A stretch of DNA of 64,000 nucleotides from contig NW_022279522.1 in assembly GCF_000004075.3 (NCBI RefSeq), positions 1-64,000 of the forward strand, in the 5' to 3' direction. The notes under the pieces are model-generated. The model saw only the letters and a list, made by a program, of their open reading frames with translations, made no database searches and was not told the origin of the DNA. Made by a program: the position numbers and the translations under genes. Shown here piece after piece: positions 25,310 through 36,522 of the stretch (positions are counted from its first letter, which is position 1; each line of letters starts with the position of its first letter). The stretch comes from Cucumis sativus. Its lineage: Eukaryota > Streptophyta > Magnoliopsida > Cucurbitales > Cucurbitaceae.

Positions 25310-26600
25310 TGACCCTTTTTGTAACTTTTGCTTTTTGAGTCATCTTCTACAACTTGAGAACTTGCAATTTTCTCTTTCCCTTTCACTGTCTTGAAATATA
25401 GTGATTGAGAGACAAAACCACCCATGCCACGTACACGTCCACCATGCTCTTTAGAGCCCAATGACTCAGTCAATATGTCCTCATCTCTATGTGTTTCAGC
25501 TAATGCATCCTATAGAACAATACAAGTATTCATCATTAACTAAGTTAGCAAAAGATTAAATATTGTATATAAGTAAATCGCAAGCAAACTTACGATTCGA
25601 GAGACACAATCTCGAGTAGCATCATCAAAATAATCATTGTTTTTTTCCTTTTCTTGCTTCTTTCCAAAGAGTTGAACGATAGGAAAGATCACACGTTATA
25701 TTATGCAACCAAAGATATATATTTAATTAGCATAAACATATTAAGATAAATTATTTCATTCAATTAGAAATACTTACTAATTCTTCGGCAGGATTTTCAT
25801 ATCCCTTACTAGCAATGTGATGATTGTATATGCATTTTGATCTTCTTTCCCTTTGAATACGACTATAATCCTATACAAAAAATTAGTTTTTAGTTACATA
25901 CCAAACCAACATTAAAGTTAACATGTAATTAAATTTATTTACCTCACATTCTTCAGTCAGTCTAGCGTCCACAAAGGATTTCCAATCTTCTTGATTAATA
26001 TGAGAATAGATCTTAGGAGGAAACTACAAACATGATGGTTGATCCTTAAACGGAAGTATATACAGAAGAGTTAACGTAGTTTTGAAAGTTCGATACTTTC
26101 TTGATGCAGACATTAGGATAGAATGTCTAACATTGGGATGTAACTCAAACGACATCTACACAAGAAAAAAGAAAAAAATATTTAGACTTAGGGAAATCAA
26201 ACTACATTGTAAGAAAAACGTAATTATCTTTCAACCGATATATTATAGAATTCATACCGATATACAATCGTAGATTTTATCTTTCAACTCATTCGAAACT
26301 TGTTTCCAAGATTTGTATGTGATAGGAATCTGCTGTCGAACACACACACCAATGTAACATTTAATTTTCTTAGATATAGCTCTTACAAGTTGCCCATGTT
26401 CATTAAATTGAACGGGCAACCGTTGCCCAGAATTTTTTACATGCTAACTCTGGCATAGTCGTTGGGCCATATGGCACGAATGATTTGTTTCTTGCTTTGG
26501 GAATCATTTTTCTTTCATCCTCACTTAAGTATGTGACTCCTCCATCTATGAATCTGCAAAAAAAAACATATATGTATTAGTAAGCACGTTAGTGAGCAAA
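25310..26600 (-). pseudogene. CACTA Transposase_24 (En/Spm-type) protein, partial
   Basis: From right to left: RFIDGGVTYLSEDERKMIPK near 26,560; LPVQFNEHGQLVRAISKKIK then CYIGVCVRQQIPITYKSWKQ and VSNELKDKIYDCI (about 26,430-26,275); PNVRHSILMSASRKYRTFKT and ILPFKDQPS (about 26,150-26,030, with a stop); EDWKSFVDARLTEE (about 25,995-25,950). It ends with DILTESLGSKEHGGRVRGMG (about 25,470-25,410) and a lysine-rich end at the gypsy insert. The order matches the plant transposase family Ptta/En/Spm (PF03004 by memory). It is the upstream part of the frame that continues at 16,841. Confidence 0.8.
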
Positions 26601-26699
26601 GTAAGGACATAAAATAAGCTTAGTAATTACAATCTCTGAACATAAATTTATTATAAAGGAAAGTAAATGGCATACCTTAATAAAACATTTATACAATTA

Positions 26700-28345
26700 T
26701 TACTTATCAACCCATCTACCCTCACAATCATGTCTAATATATGATGAAGTTGTATCATCAATCTCGTGAGGTGTATCAACATTGGGCATCTTTTGAACAA
26801 CTCCATAACCACACTCTAGTAGCATATCTCCTATTTCATCTTCAAAGAAATCTTCTTCAATAGTTCTACGTGGAGATGTTAAAACCACTGACCATTTAGG
26901 ATTTGCAGAATCTTTCACATAGAATATGTGTTTTGCTTGGGAGGCTAAAACAAATGGGTCTGATTTATGTCCAATACGTTTGAGATCCACAATGGTAAAC
27001 TCAAGCTCGTCCACTTTGACTCCACTTCTATTATCAACCCAATCACACTTAAATAAAACAAAGGATAATTGATGGTAATCAATCTCCCATATCTCTTGTA
27101 TTATGCCATAAAATGTCATATCTGATATGACTGGGTTTTTGTCTTTAGAACTAGACACTTGCATTGTAGTGGTTGTTATACTAACTCCACTATTTTGAAC
27201 TCTCCTAATATCATCGACGTCTTTTTGTGTGGTAGTAATAACCATTGATCATGTAATCAGAATATGTAGCCACATGTGGAGAAGGTCCATGAGCTATCCA
27301 TCTTAAGGAAGGCGTGATGGAATTTTTAGGAACTTCGAGAGCGAGGGCAACCTACAAAATATATTGGATCTGAATAGTTTAGATTTAAAATAAATATGGA
27401 AGTGTATGGTTCTAGTAATTACCTGTGTGGACAACCACCGACTGAATGTTCGATTATGCTTTTCTTGAATCCATTTTTTACTTCTATATTTACCAGAGTT
27501 AAGCTTACACAAACTCTCCATATTTTTTCTGTCAGAAATAACAAAATTATTAGGTAATACTGATTATTATGTACAAGAATTTGTAAAATGAGAATAGATA
27601 GGATTTAGAACGCACTCAATGTATGGTAGAACTTCGTTTACATTTTGAATAACGTAAAGATGAGCTTGATCTAACTGCTCCTTAATCGGTCTGATAAAAG
27701 AAGAAGCTGATAATGATCTATCCACGTTTGAATCTGCTTTTATTATAGATGAGTTTAGTCCAATAGTGCTAGCACCCACCATAAATTTTGAACAGAACTC
27801 TATAGCCTCTTCAAGAATATAATTTTCTACCATACATCCTTCTGGTCGATTTCTGTTTCACACATAATTTTTCAAAACTTTCATGTATCGTTCAAAAGGA
27901 TACATCCACCTTAGATGAACAGGTCCACATAACTCAATTTCTCTTATGAGATGCACAACAAGGTATACCATTATGGTAAAAAATGATGGTGGAACATACT
28001 TCTCTAATAGGCATAGAGTGACAACAACATCTTCTTGCATTCCTTTTCATTGTGATGAACCAACTGTCATCTTACATATAGCATTAAAGAAGAAGCATAG
28101 TCGAACAATTACAAGTCTTACATGTTTCATAAAATACCATGAGTTGCCACAAGTAGCAACTGTTGCATAAGAACGTGATGGTTTGTACAAGAATTTCTTC
28201 CCCACTCGATGTCGTTAAAAAAATAATTGATCTCTAATTGTATTCACATCTAAAGTCTTTGCATTTACGCATTTTAAACAAGGACAAGTCATGACGTTCG
28301 ACATCTTTGAATGTTTCAACCCATTTTTAATAAACATATCAACCC
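26700..28345 (-). pseudogene. TNP2-type CACTA transposase with the catalytic core deleted
   Basis: The start (28,345-28,215) shows FGVDMFIKNGLKHSKMSN, then CPCLKCVNAKTLDVNTIRDQ, the transposase-associated N-terminal domain with its paired cysteines. It jumps at about 28,195 to HHVLMQQLLLVATHGIL and LVIVRLCFFFNAIC, which normally follow the TNP2 core. Next comes DUF4218 (28,040-27,567: VTLCLLEKYVPPSFFTIMVY, CGPVHLRWMYPFERYMKVLK). Next, a linker (27,521-27,303) and DUF4216 (27,245-26,700: MTFYGIIQEIWEIDYHQLSF, LKRIGHKSDPFVLASQAKHI). The roughly 500-residue Transposase_21 (DDE-type) core is absent. Several frameshifts and stops are present. Confidence 0.85.
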
Positions 28346-28355
28346 CAAAAGCATA

Positions 28356-28753
28356 ATCAGAGGGAGGCGGTGGTTGTCGTGGATCTGAACGGTGGAAGAA
28401 CCTCTGGTCGGCGGCTTCGTGAATCGGAGATGAAAAGAAAAAGAGGGGTGGGGCGGCTGGAAGATGTGAGGAAGAGGAAGAGAAAAAGAAAGAAAAAGAA
28501 AAACGGGGAAGGGACGTGCGAGAGAGAGAGAGAGGAGAGAGAAAGAAAATCTTTGATTTTCTTTTCTTTTTTTTTATTTCCTTTTTCTTTATTTAACTTA
28601 ATGATTTAAAAAAAAATTATAACAATATTATTAAATGTATATTATTATTATCTTAACCTTCCAAATCTCTTTCTCCCTTAACTTCTTTTCTAAAAAAAAG
28701 ATATATATACACACATATATATAATAAGGTACCCTAGAGTTCGAGATGTTACA
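28356..28753 (-). repeat. LTR end fragment related to the nested gypsy LTRs
   Basis: The segment has the same architecture as the 3' part of the 16,848 and 23,021 LTRs: CGG-rich purine tract (GGTGGAAGAACCTCTGGTCG), GAGAGAGAGAGAGG-type stretch, A/T stretch, and a final GAGATGTTACA. It is much diverged and starts abruptly at the CACTA gene's 5' end. I read it as a separate, older, truncated LTR insertion. Confidence 0.6.
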
Positions 28754-30080
28754 AGTGTAGTCTCCAACATTAAACCTTTGTCAAATAAATTTCCAAACTT
28801 GAAATAAACAAAGATTACTACTACATAAACTAAAGTATAAGAATTAATAAGAACATTTTAAGATTAGAGAAATAGAAATAAAACACAAATAATATTATTA
28901 TATGTTTAAAAACAAAAGATGAACTTACAGTCCCTATAACACACTTAATATAAATCTAGTCTTCACCCTATTAACCCCAATCTCCATTAACACACTTCTC
29001 ACTACATCTCCATAAGTTCCAAATCAACACTCTCTATTTACCATTACATTTTCTTACCAAACTAATCCAGATACCAATATGTTAATAACACGAAGTCAGT
29101 GAAAAATGTCTCAAAAGTTAATCCTAAATTAAATTGAGGAAAGTAGAGAAGCGAATATTACGTTCCAATTTCCAAACAATGCTAAACTAAATCTCTCCCT
29201 TTCTCTTATTTGTAGTTACCTTTTATATTTATCATTCACTATTTCATTTCTTCACTCTCTTTGGTACTTTCCTTCTTTACCTTTAAACCCCAATCTCCAT
29301 TAACCCACTGCCCACTTCCTCTTCATATCTTCCAAATCAACTCTCTATTTACCATTACATTTTCTTACCAAACTAAATCCACATACCAATATGTTAATAA
29401 CAAAAAGCAGACAACAGAAATTAGAACCTACTAAAGATTGATTCAATGATCTATTTTGATGCCTAAAAAAAAAAAGCGTATGAAAATTCTTTGAACCTCC
29501 AGAAGAAGGCTCGAAAGGGCCTCTGTAGTCCACTCCCTTTCGTCCAATGTCTGATGAAGTAATACCAGATTGGTATTCACGGGTTGAGTTGCCCTCTGTC
29601 TTGGTCTGCCCTGTGCTAGCCGAAGATGACGGCTGGGCACGCGATGGTTGCAATGGCTGGGCACGGTGGTGGCTATGGTGGTGGATTCGAAGATGATTGG
29701 ACAGGAGGGACTCTTGCGGCGGAAGCACGACGGCGACTGTGACTGGGAAAGACTTGAAGGAAGAGTTATGGGCGACTGCGAATGGTCGAAGATGATTGAG
29801 CACAACAGAGGCGTTTCTCGATAGCCGAATCACGATGGCGACTGGGAAAGACTTGAAGGAAGAGTTTTAGCCACGACGGTGATTGGGATGAATTATGGGC
29901 ACAAAGACGACGATGAGTTTTAGGTCATAGAATGAGAAGAGAAGGGAGAAGAAAATTCGAAATCGAGAGCGAAAATTTTGATAGGAATGGGTAAAGTAAG
30001 AGAGAGAGGGAAATTTAATTTTTACAACTTAAAAAAAATTAAAAAAGAAATTAAAAAGGGGAAGGGTCGTTAATGTCAGT
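28754..30080. other. CACTA 5' non-coding region with internal duplications
   Basis: Two internal duplications stand out. AACCCCAATCTCCATTAAC through CCAATATGTTAATAACA occurs at 28,975-29,095 and again at 29,285-29,405. GACTGGGAAAGACTTGAAGG occurs at about 29,739 and 29,838. The right part (29,900-30,080) matches, inverted, 33,000-33,170 of the second CACTA copy and is probably the transposase promoter and leader. Frames at 29,345-29,833 are not convincing genes. Confidence 0.6.
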
Positions 30081-30233
30081 TTTCACATAATAAAAAAAAA
30101 TTAAAAATTAAAAATGGAAATATCATTAATGTCGATTTAAAACCGACATTAATGATCCGTCTTTTCAGAAATGACATTAAAGCCAGATTTTCATTTTTTT
30201 CACCTGACACTAAAGCCCATATTTCTTCTAGTG
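30081..30233. repeat. CACTA right end with subterminal motifs
   Basis: Contains ATGTCGATTTAAAACCGACA, TGACATTAAAGCC and CACCTGACACTAAAGCC, then CATATTTCTTCTAGTG. It is an inverted counterpart of 32,848-33,010 and differs from the left end beyond the first 16 bp, so the two ends are of different types. Confidence 0.85.
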
Positions 30234-30694
30234 AAGGAAAGGTTTAGGTTTCACTTTCAGACATATACCAATTGTAGTCACGCATCAATAGTAAGAGCGA
30301 AAGTTAACCTATGAGATAATTAAACACTAATTCAACAAACCATTTAGAAATTTAAATCTGAAGGCATTTCAATCAAACTTTAGTAACGCTGGGAGAAAAA
30401 CCTAATTGTAGCCATTTTCATTTTTAAAAAAAATTAAACAAACTTTTTTAGTCCAAGCAAATAAGCTTATCAATCTTCAGATCAATTCCTCAACTATAAA
30501 ATGTCAAATTGTATTGTTTTCTAAGAGTTGCTTAACAATTTCATCATTTTTTTATGCCTCCAAAAACAAAGATTTGGCATCAACTTTAGTGGACACCCCC
30601 TCCCAAACTACGTTCTATAAGCCTAAAAGACGGGATGAAGCCAACAAATATCGCCCTCCTCTTTCTACTACTACTAACCCATACAATGATACAC
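30234..30694. other. short intergenic stretch
   Basis: Lies between the CACTA right end and the copia LTR. A 76-codon frame runs over the LTR edge and is not credible. Confidence 0.45.
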
Positions 30695-31089
30695 TGTTGG
30701 AAAGGATTTTTGGAGGTTGGAGAAAATTTGGAAGAGAGAATTGAGATAAGAGGCTACTTGTGTTATTAGACACTTCTATTTTTTTGACTTAATACAAGTG
30801 GTAGGACATCCCTCTTATTTATCCTAGTTGTCACTCCTAAATGAATGGCTAGAGGATTTTGGCCAAACACATTCTTTATTTAACGGTTACAAATGACTCT
30901 CTAGAATATTCTTTACAATTAACACTCATTTCTTATATTTTCTAAAATGTATCTTTCAATCTTCTCTAAATATCTCCTACAATTGATTTATCTAGAATAT
31001 TGTAGTAATTAATACATTATAGAAATTTGGCTTTTATTTGGGCTATGCCTAAATATTGTTAAACCCAAAATCAAGTTTATATTTCAACA
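30695..31089 (-). repeat. copia-type 3' LTR (395 bp)
   Basis: Plus-strand ends are TGTTGGAAAGG and ATTTCAACA, giving TGTTG/CAACA inverted termini. A purine tract (minus strand TAAGAGAGGA) directly abuts it at 31,090-31,099, and copia RNase H coding follows, so this is the 3' LTR of a minus-strand element. Confidence 0.75.
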
Positions 31090-31475
31090 TCCTCTCTTAA
31101 ACTTGATTTTGTTAGCTCCAAGCAGGTCTCTCAATTTTGTGAATTCTTCCTTTTTAAGAGGCTTAGTGAAAATGTTGGCTACCGGATCACGAGTCTTCAC
31201 GCGACTCTAACTATACTTCCTTTCTTCACTGATGCACTCTCTAATATAATAATAATGTGTATCAATGTGCTTTATTCTGGTTGTGGAAAACTAGTTTTTG
31301 GCCAAAACAATTGTTGATTTATTATCTATGAAAACTTCTAGTTGGCTCTTCTTTTGGCAATATCATAACTCCTTTAATAGATTTCTAACCAAGTTACATG
31401 ACAAACACATGAGGTAGCAACCACATATTATGCTTCACACGTAGAGGAGTAACAATGGGTTGCTTCTTTGACATC
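31090..31475 (-). pseudogene. copia RNase H remnant
   Basis: Minus-strand pieces in several frames read SKKQPIVT, then a decayed ... DNKS-like part, HIDTHYYIRECIS-like and ANIFTKPLKKEEFTKLRDLL-like, the usual end of copia polyproteins. Frames change at least three times and stops are frequent. The CA-rich tract begins about 10 bp beyond its upstream edge, so the rest of the element is lost. Confidence 0.7.
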
Positions 31476-31486
31476 CATGTGAAGGC

Positions 31487-32512
31487 AGTGTGTACACACA
31501 TGCACACATGCACACATGCACACGCATACACAAACACACACACATGTGCACACTCACACTCACACCCATCCTCACGCCACACACGCATCGCACACGCACA
31601 CGCACACCCACACACGAACCACACGCATGAACATACATACACATGCACGCATACTCCACCCATACACTCACGCACACCACCTACCGGGCATACGCGCACT
31701 CGCACATGCGCGTACAAGCACACGCACACGCACAAATGCGCATGCACACACGCACACGTACATGCACATGCACACACACGAACACATACGCACGCACACA
31801 CACGTGCACACACATGCACTCGCACACGCACACCCACCCACACGAGCACACACGCACCGACACACATGCACGCCACACCCACGAGCACACACGCCACCGA
31901 CACACTCATGCACGCAACACACACACCACATGCGCATGCACACACGCACACGCACGCGCACACGTATACGTACACACCCACATACATGCGCACATGGCAT
32001 GCACACACATGAACACACATGCACGTCCACCCATACGGGCACATGCGCACTCACCACACCCACACCCACTACACGGGCACATGCGCATGGACGCACACGA
32101 ACACACGCATGAACGCACGTGCACACCACACACTTGCACACACACACGCACACCCACCCACACGGACACATGCACATTTGCACACATCCACACACATGCA
32201 CGCACGCGCACACGTACATCCACCCACACGGGCACATGTGCAGTCACAGACACGCCACACACACACACCCACATGGGCACACGCACACACAAGCATACGC
32301 ACACACCCACACACACAAGCACATGCGCATGCACACACACGAACACACGCATGAACGCACGCACACATTCACACATGCATACACACATCTACACACATGC
32401 ACACATGCACACACGCACACACACATACGCACACGCACATCAATCCACACGGGCAAACGCGCACTCGCACATATGCACACACACACGCACACACGTACAT
32501 ATGCACAAAGAT
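31487..32512. repeat. 1-kb CA/CG-rich alternating purine-pyrimidine tract
   Basis: Almost every second base is C (or T) followed by A or G: (CA)n mixed with CACACG, CACATG and CACGCACACC. Long translated frames on both strands (His/Thr-rich forward, Cys/Val-rich reverse) are artefacts of the repeat. Alternating CA/CG is the classic Z-DNA-prone composition. Confidence 0.92.
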
Positions 32513-32847
32513 GTGAAAATGAATTAAATTTAAAAAACAATTACATTAATTGTGTTGAGAATGACTTTAAACTATATTCATTTAACTTAATAACATTAAT
32601 TAAATTATAATTTCTATTAATATTGATTTAAGAGTGTCATTAGTGTAATTATATCAATATAATGCGATCTTATCCAATTTTACCAACAAAAAACAAGTCA
32701 AATATGGACTAGTAAATCCACACTCTTTGTCATAAGAGATATAATAACGTTTTTATGGGTCATTTTTAAAAAATGACAAAACAACTTTTTCTTTGAATTT
32801 TAGCAAATAGCATTTTTATCTGAAAAAGATACATCAACCCATAATAA

Positions 32848-34855
32848 CACTCAAATCTGGGTTGTAGTGTCAGGTGAAAAAAATGAAAAATGTCTTTATT
32901 GTCGTTTTTGAAAAGGTGGATCAAACCGACATTAATGATAAGGGTTTAATGTCGTTTTTAAATCGACATTAATGATCGACCAGTTTTATTTTTTTTAATT
33001 TTTTGTATTTTGTAAAAACTGACATTAATGACTCCCCATTTTAATTTCTTTTTAAAAAATTGTTAGGTTTTAAAAACTAAATTTTTCCTCTCTTTCTTAC
33101 TCTACTCTTTCCCTATCAATTTTTCTTTTCTTTCTCTCCAAGTTGGTTTCTAATTTTCTTCTCTTCTCAATCTGTGACCCTAGATCGCGAACGGCAACCA
33201 ATCTTCATCGTGCTTCCACCGCAAAAATCCTTGGGTTTCTTCATTTGATTGTTAACTTGTGACTGCTAGGTAGCATTATTGATTATTAATTGTCTTTATT
33301 TTTTAAATGTGCAGCCTTATTCATACTATCTTTTGTTAGAAAAATGAAAGAAGAGAAGGCATAGAAATGAGCTTGGTAACTAGCATTCTTGTAGGTGGAT
33401 TTGCCAAAATGGAAAATGTAGAGTAAGTAATTTTGGTATAGCTATTTGAAGTGTTATGTGAAGCACAATATCTTCATAATGTGATGCGTTTTGGTTTTCG
33501 ATTGAGATCAATCTTGGTAATTAATTGTTTTGAATTGTGTTTTATTTTATCTTTTAGTAGTAAATGTTTTTGTTTTCTTTAGTTTTTTGAGTATTAGTCT
33601 GTTTTGATATATTTGTAGGTTGCATCTATTTATCCATATATTTATCTTTGATCAATACCTAGCTAGTGGAGTCTCTTCTTTTTATGGGCTTCCTTATATT
33701 CCATGTTCTTTTACTATATATTGAGATTTTCACCTTCCATAAATGAAATAAATTAACTATTTTCATTTGAAAAGAAAACGATCCAATAGGAGTTTGTAAG
33801 ATTATTTATCATCTCCATTGTTTAACTTTCTCTATAAAAACAATGTTGCTATTGATGGGTAAATTTATACAATTAAGAGTAAGAAGCCTATAGACTAGCA
33901 TTGCTAAATTGAACATTCAAAATTTGCTTTGAAGTAAGAGTCGATGATGGTATAATATTCTTTAGTTGTATTCCTCTTTTTCTTATAGATCTTTGAAGAA
34001 CCAAATTAGGTTATTTTCTTCTTCTTAATGAGTTGTTGATCAAAGCTTATTTTCTTCTTTATTTTTGCAGCACTTTTGGGTTGCCATTTCAATTGTCTTC
34101 TTTGTTGCTGCTACATTATTTACTCTACTGAAACTTTGTGGTAATTTTAATTTTCCACATTTAGATTGCAGTCTGTTTAGTTTGATTTTAAATAATATGT
34201 ACTAATTTTGCAAATTCTAGATTTAATCTTCCCCAGGTTGTAAAGTATATTTTGGTCTTAGATAGCCAGCCAAGCTAAGCTAAGTAGATGGAAGCAATTG
34301 TTGAAGTTGAAGATTGTGAAAGCGTTTAAGATTTCTTATTTAAGTCTTGTATTAGGATCTAGTTTCATGTATTATTATAGAATGTATATACAAACGCAAT
34401 ATTAAGATTTCATTTTCTATATACAAATGTAAAAGAAAAATATTGTAGTTCCTAAAATAATATTAATTTTATTGATTTGTTGGTGTGAGAAAAAATATTT
34501 ATTTACACGTATCTAATGTCAGTTTATAAAAAATGAACAATAATGCAATAATTATATTTTTTTTTTGTAAAAATAGATCCAAAAACAAGACTTTAATGTC
34601 GGTTTAAAAACGATATCAAAGGCAAACCGACACTAAAGGTCAACAATAGCACCATAAAAAATGTCGGTTTTAAACCAACATCAATGACCATACCGACATT
34701 ACTGATGCATTTGATATCGTTTTTAAACCGACATCAAAGCAAAAACGACATTAAAGGCCTTTAATAACGCTAGCATAGATGTCAGTTCCGAACTGACACC
34801 AAAGATCATTAATGTCGATTTTAAACCGATATTGAATGGCAAATTTCTTCTAGTG
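32848..34855 (-). mobile_element. non-autonomous CACTA copy, 2,008 bp
   Basis: TAA flanks both sides (32,845-32,847 and 34,856-34,858), a perfect 3-bp target duplication. The right end GCAAATTTCTTCTAGTG and the next 300 bp are the inverted counterpart of the left end of the 13,941 element. The left end matches, inverted, the right end of that element but its first bases have diverged (CACTCAAATCTGGG). So it is the same family with the same two end types, in opposite orientation. No transposase domain is present. It carries a small exon-like segment instead (34,073-34,140). Confidence 0.85.
34073..34140 (+). other. exon-like segment encoding a hydrophobic helix, inside CACTA copy 2
   Basis: TTATTTTTGCAG is followed by 68 bp reading HFWVAISIVFFVAATLFTLL and KLCG, then GTAATTTT. 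Acceptor and donor are canonical and the open segment looks like one membrane-spanning helix. An ATG-led segment MSLVTSILVGGFAKMENV lies upstream (about 33,367) and ends at GTAAGT, but the simple join puts the helix in another frame. It could be a captured gene piece or chance. I do not recognise the protein. Confidence 0.3.
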
Positions 34856-35156
34856 TAACCAAATTTATATAATTTGAGAATCAACATTTTAATAATTTTA
34901 TTCAATCTTACTAACTTGAAAATAACCAAATTGAATTTGAATTTCAAAATAACAAAATTATAATTTAATAGTATTTGAGAATCTCAACGATAGATTTTGT
35001 ATCAAAATAACCTTAATTGAATTTCAAAATTAAAAAATATCAACTTGTTCGATATCTTTATCTCAAAATAATATTAATGACTTGAATATCAAGATAATTA
35101 AATTATTATTTTAAAATTGAAAGAAACTCAACATTAAGAAATATCAACTTGTTCGT

Positions 35157-35322
35157 ATACAAGCACACGCACACACGAGCACACACAGACACACACACAC
35201 GTGCACATGCGCACACACGGACACACGCACAAACACACACACAAACACACGCGCATACACATGCACACGCTAGTGTACACGCACACTCACCCACACGCAC
35301 ACGCGCACGCACACATATGCAC
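35157..35322. repeat. CA/CG-rich core, second unit
   Basis: Short version of the 31,487 tract (CACACGAGCACACACAGACA and similar) between the two conserved AT-rich arms. Confidence 0.9.
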
Positions 35323-36064
35323 AAAGATGTGTAAATGAATTAAGATTAAAAAACAATTACAATAATTATGTTTAGGAGTAAAAATCATGTTCATTTGACT
35401 TAAAAACATTAATTAAATTATAATTTCTATCAACATTGGTTTAAGAGTGTCATTATTTCAATATAATGCGGTTTTATGCAATTTTACCAACAAAAAATAA
35501 GTCGAATATGGACCTGTAGATCCACACTCTTTGTCCTAAGAAATATAACAACTTTTCTATGGGTTATTTTAAAAAATGGAAAAACTATTTTTTCTTTTGA
35601 ATTTTAGCAAATAACATTTTTTGCACGTGCATGGTATTTTACAAAATACCCACCTTCTCCAACTGTAATTATTTAGTTTCTACGTTGTAATTAATTTATG
35701 TCATTTATCAGCTTTTAATTAATTTTTACTTGAAAAATATACATCAAATCCATATTGCAACTTTTTTTAAAAAATCTTGGGACTCAACTAATTGATTCAA
35801 TATTTTAATAACTTTATTCAATCTTACTAATTTCAAAATAACCCAATTGAATTTGAATTTCAAAATAACAAAATTATTGTTTTTCAGAATTTGAGAATCT
35901 CAACATAGATTTTGTATCAAAATAACCTTAATTGAACTCAAAATTAAAAAATATCAACTTGTTCGCTATTTTTATCTCAAAATAACATTAATGGCTTAAA
36001 CATCAAGATAACGAAATTATTATTTTAAAATTGGAAGAATCTCATCACTAAAAAATATCAACAT

Positions 36065-36246
36065 GTTTGCACACGCACACACGCACGAACGCACACATAC
36101 ACATGCACGCAAGCACACTCGCACACGCGCGCACGCACGCACTTTTGCACACACACACATACATATGCACGCACACCCATCCACACTTACCTACACACGC
36201 ACGCGCACACGCACACACACACGAACACACGCGCACACACACACAT
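36065..36246. repeat. CA/CG-rich core, third unit
   Basis: Same composition and flanks as the second core. Confidence 0.9.
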
Positions 36247-36466
36247 ATGTATAAAGATGTGTAAATGAATTAAAATTAAAAAATAATTAAATTAATTGTG
36301 TATAGAAAAACTTTTAAACCATATTCATTTGACTTAATAACATTAATTAAATAACAATTTTTATCAATATTGGTTGAAAAGTGTCATTAGTGTAATTATT
36401 TCAATATAACGGAGTTTTATCCAATTTTACCAACAAAAAACAAGTCGAATATGGACCAGTAGATCC

Positions 36467-36522
36467 ACACACATACACGCACATGCGCATGCGCACGCAC
36501 CCACACAAACTCACACACGCAC
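36467..36522. repeat. CA/CG-rich core, fourth unit (56 bp)
   Basis: A short core starting directly at the phrase GTAGATCCACAC of the preceding arm, where other copies continue with TCTTTGTC. The left arm of this unit is missing. Confidence 0.85.

Larger units (their letters stand above)
13941..30233 (-). mobile_element. CACTA (En/Spm) DNA transposon, 16.3 kb, with nested gypsy insert
   Basis: The left end is CACTAGAAGAAATTTGC; the right end is CATATTTCTTCTAGTG, so the outer 16 bp are an imperfect inverted repeat with the CACTA/TAGTG termini. Flanking triplets are AAA (13,938-13,940) and AAG (30,234-30,236), an imperfect 3-bp target duplication. Subterminal regions hold many copies of a GTCGGTTTTAAACCGAC-like motif. 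The genes run on the minus strand: transposase-associated domain, DUF4218, DUF4216, Transposase_24-like, then Ulp1-like peptidase. Removing the gypsy insert (16,848-25,304) leaves about 7.8 kb. The core TNP2 catalytic domain is absent, so it could only move if helped in trans. Confidence 0.85.

Noticed and set aside
31394-32610. Long open frames on both strands rich in His/Thr or Cys/Val (up to 294 codons)
   Set aside because: They are translations of the CA/CG repeat, open in several frames at once, with no non-repeat domain.
13941-34855. A single 20.9-kb CACTA element spanning both B-type ends
   Set aside because: The inner A-type ends at 30,233 and 32,848 and the perfect TAA duplication around 32,848-34,855 show two separate elements; the triplets flanking the outer ends (AAA and TAA) do not match.
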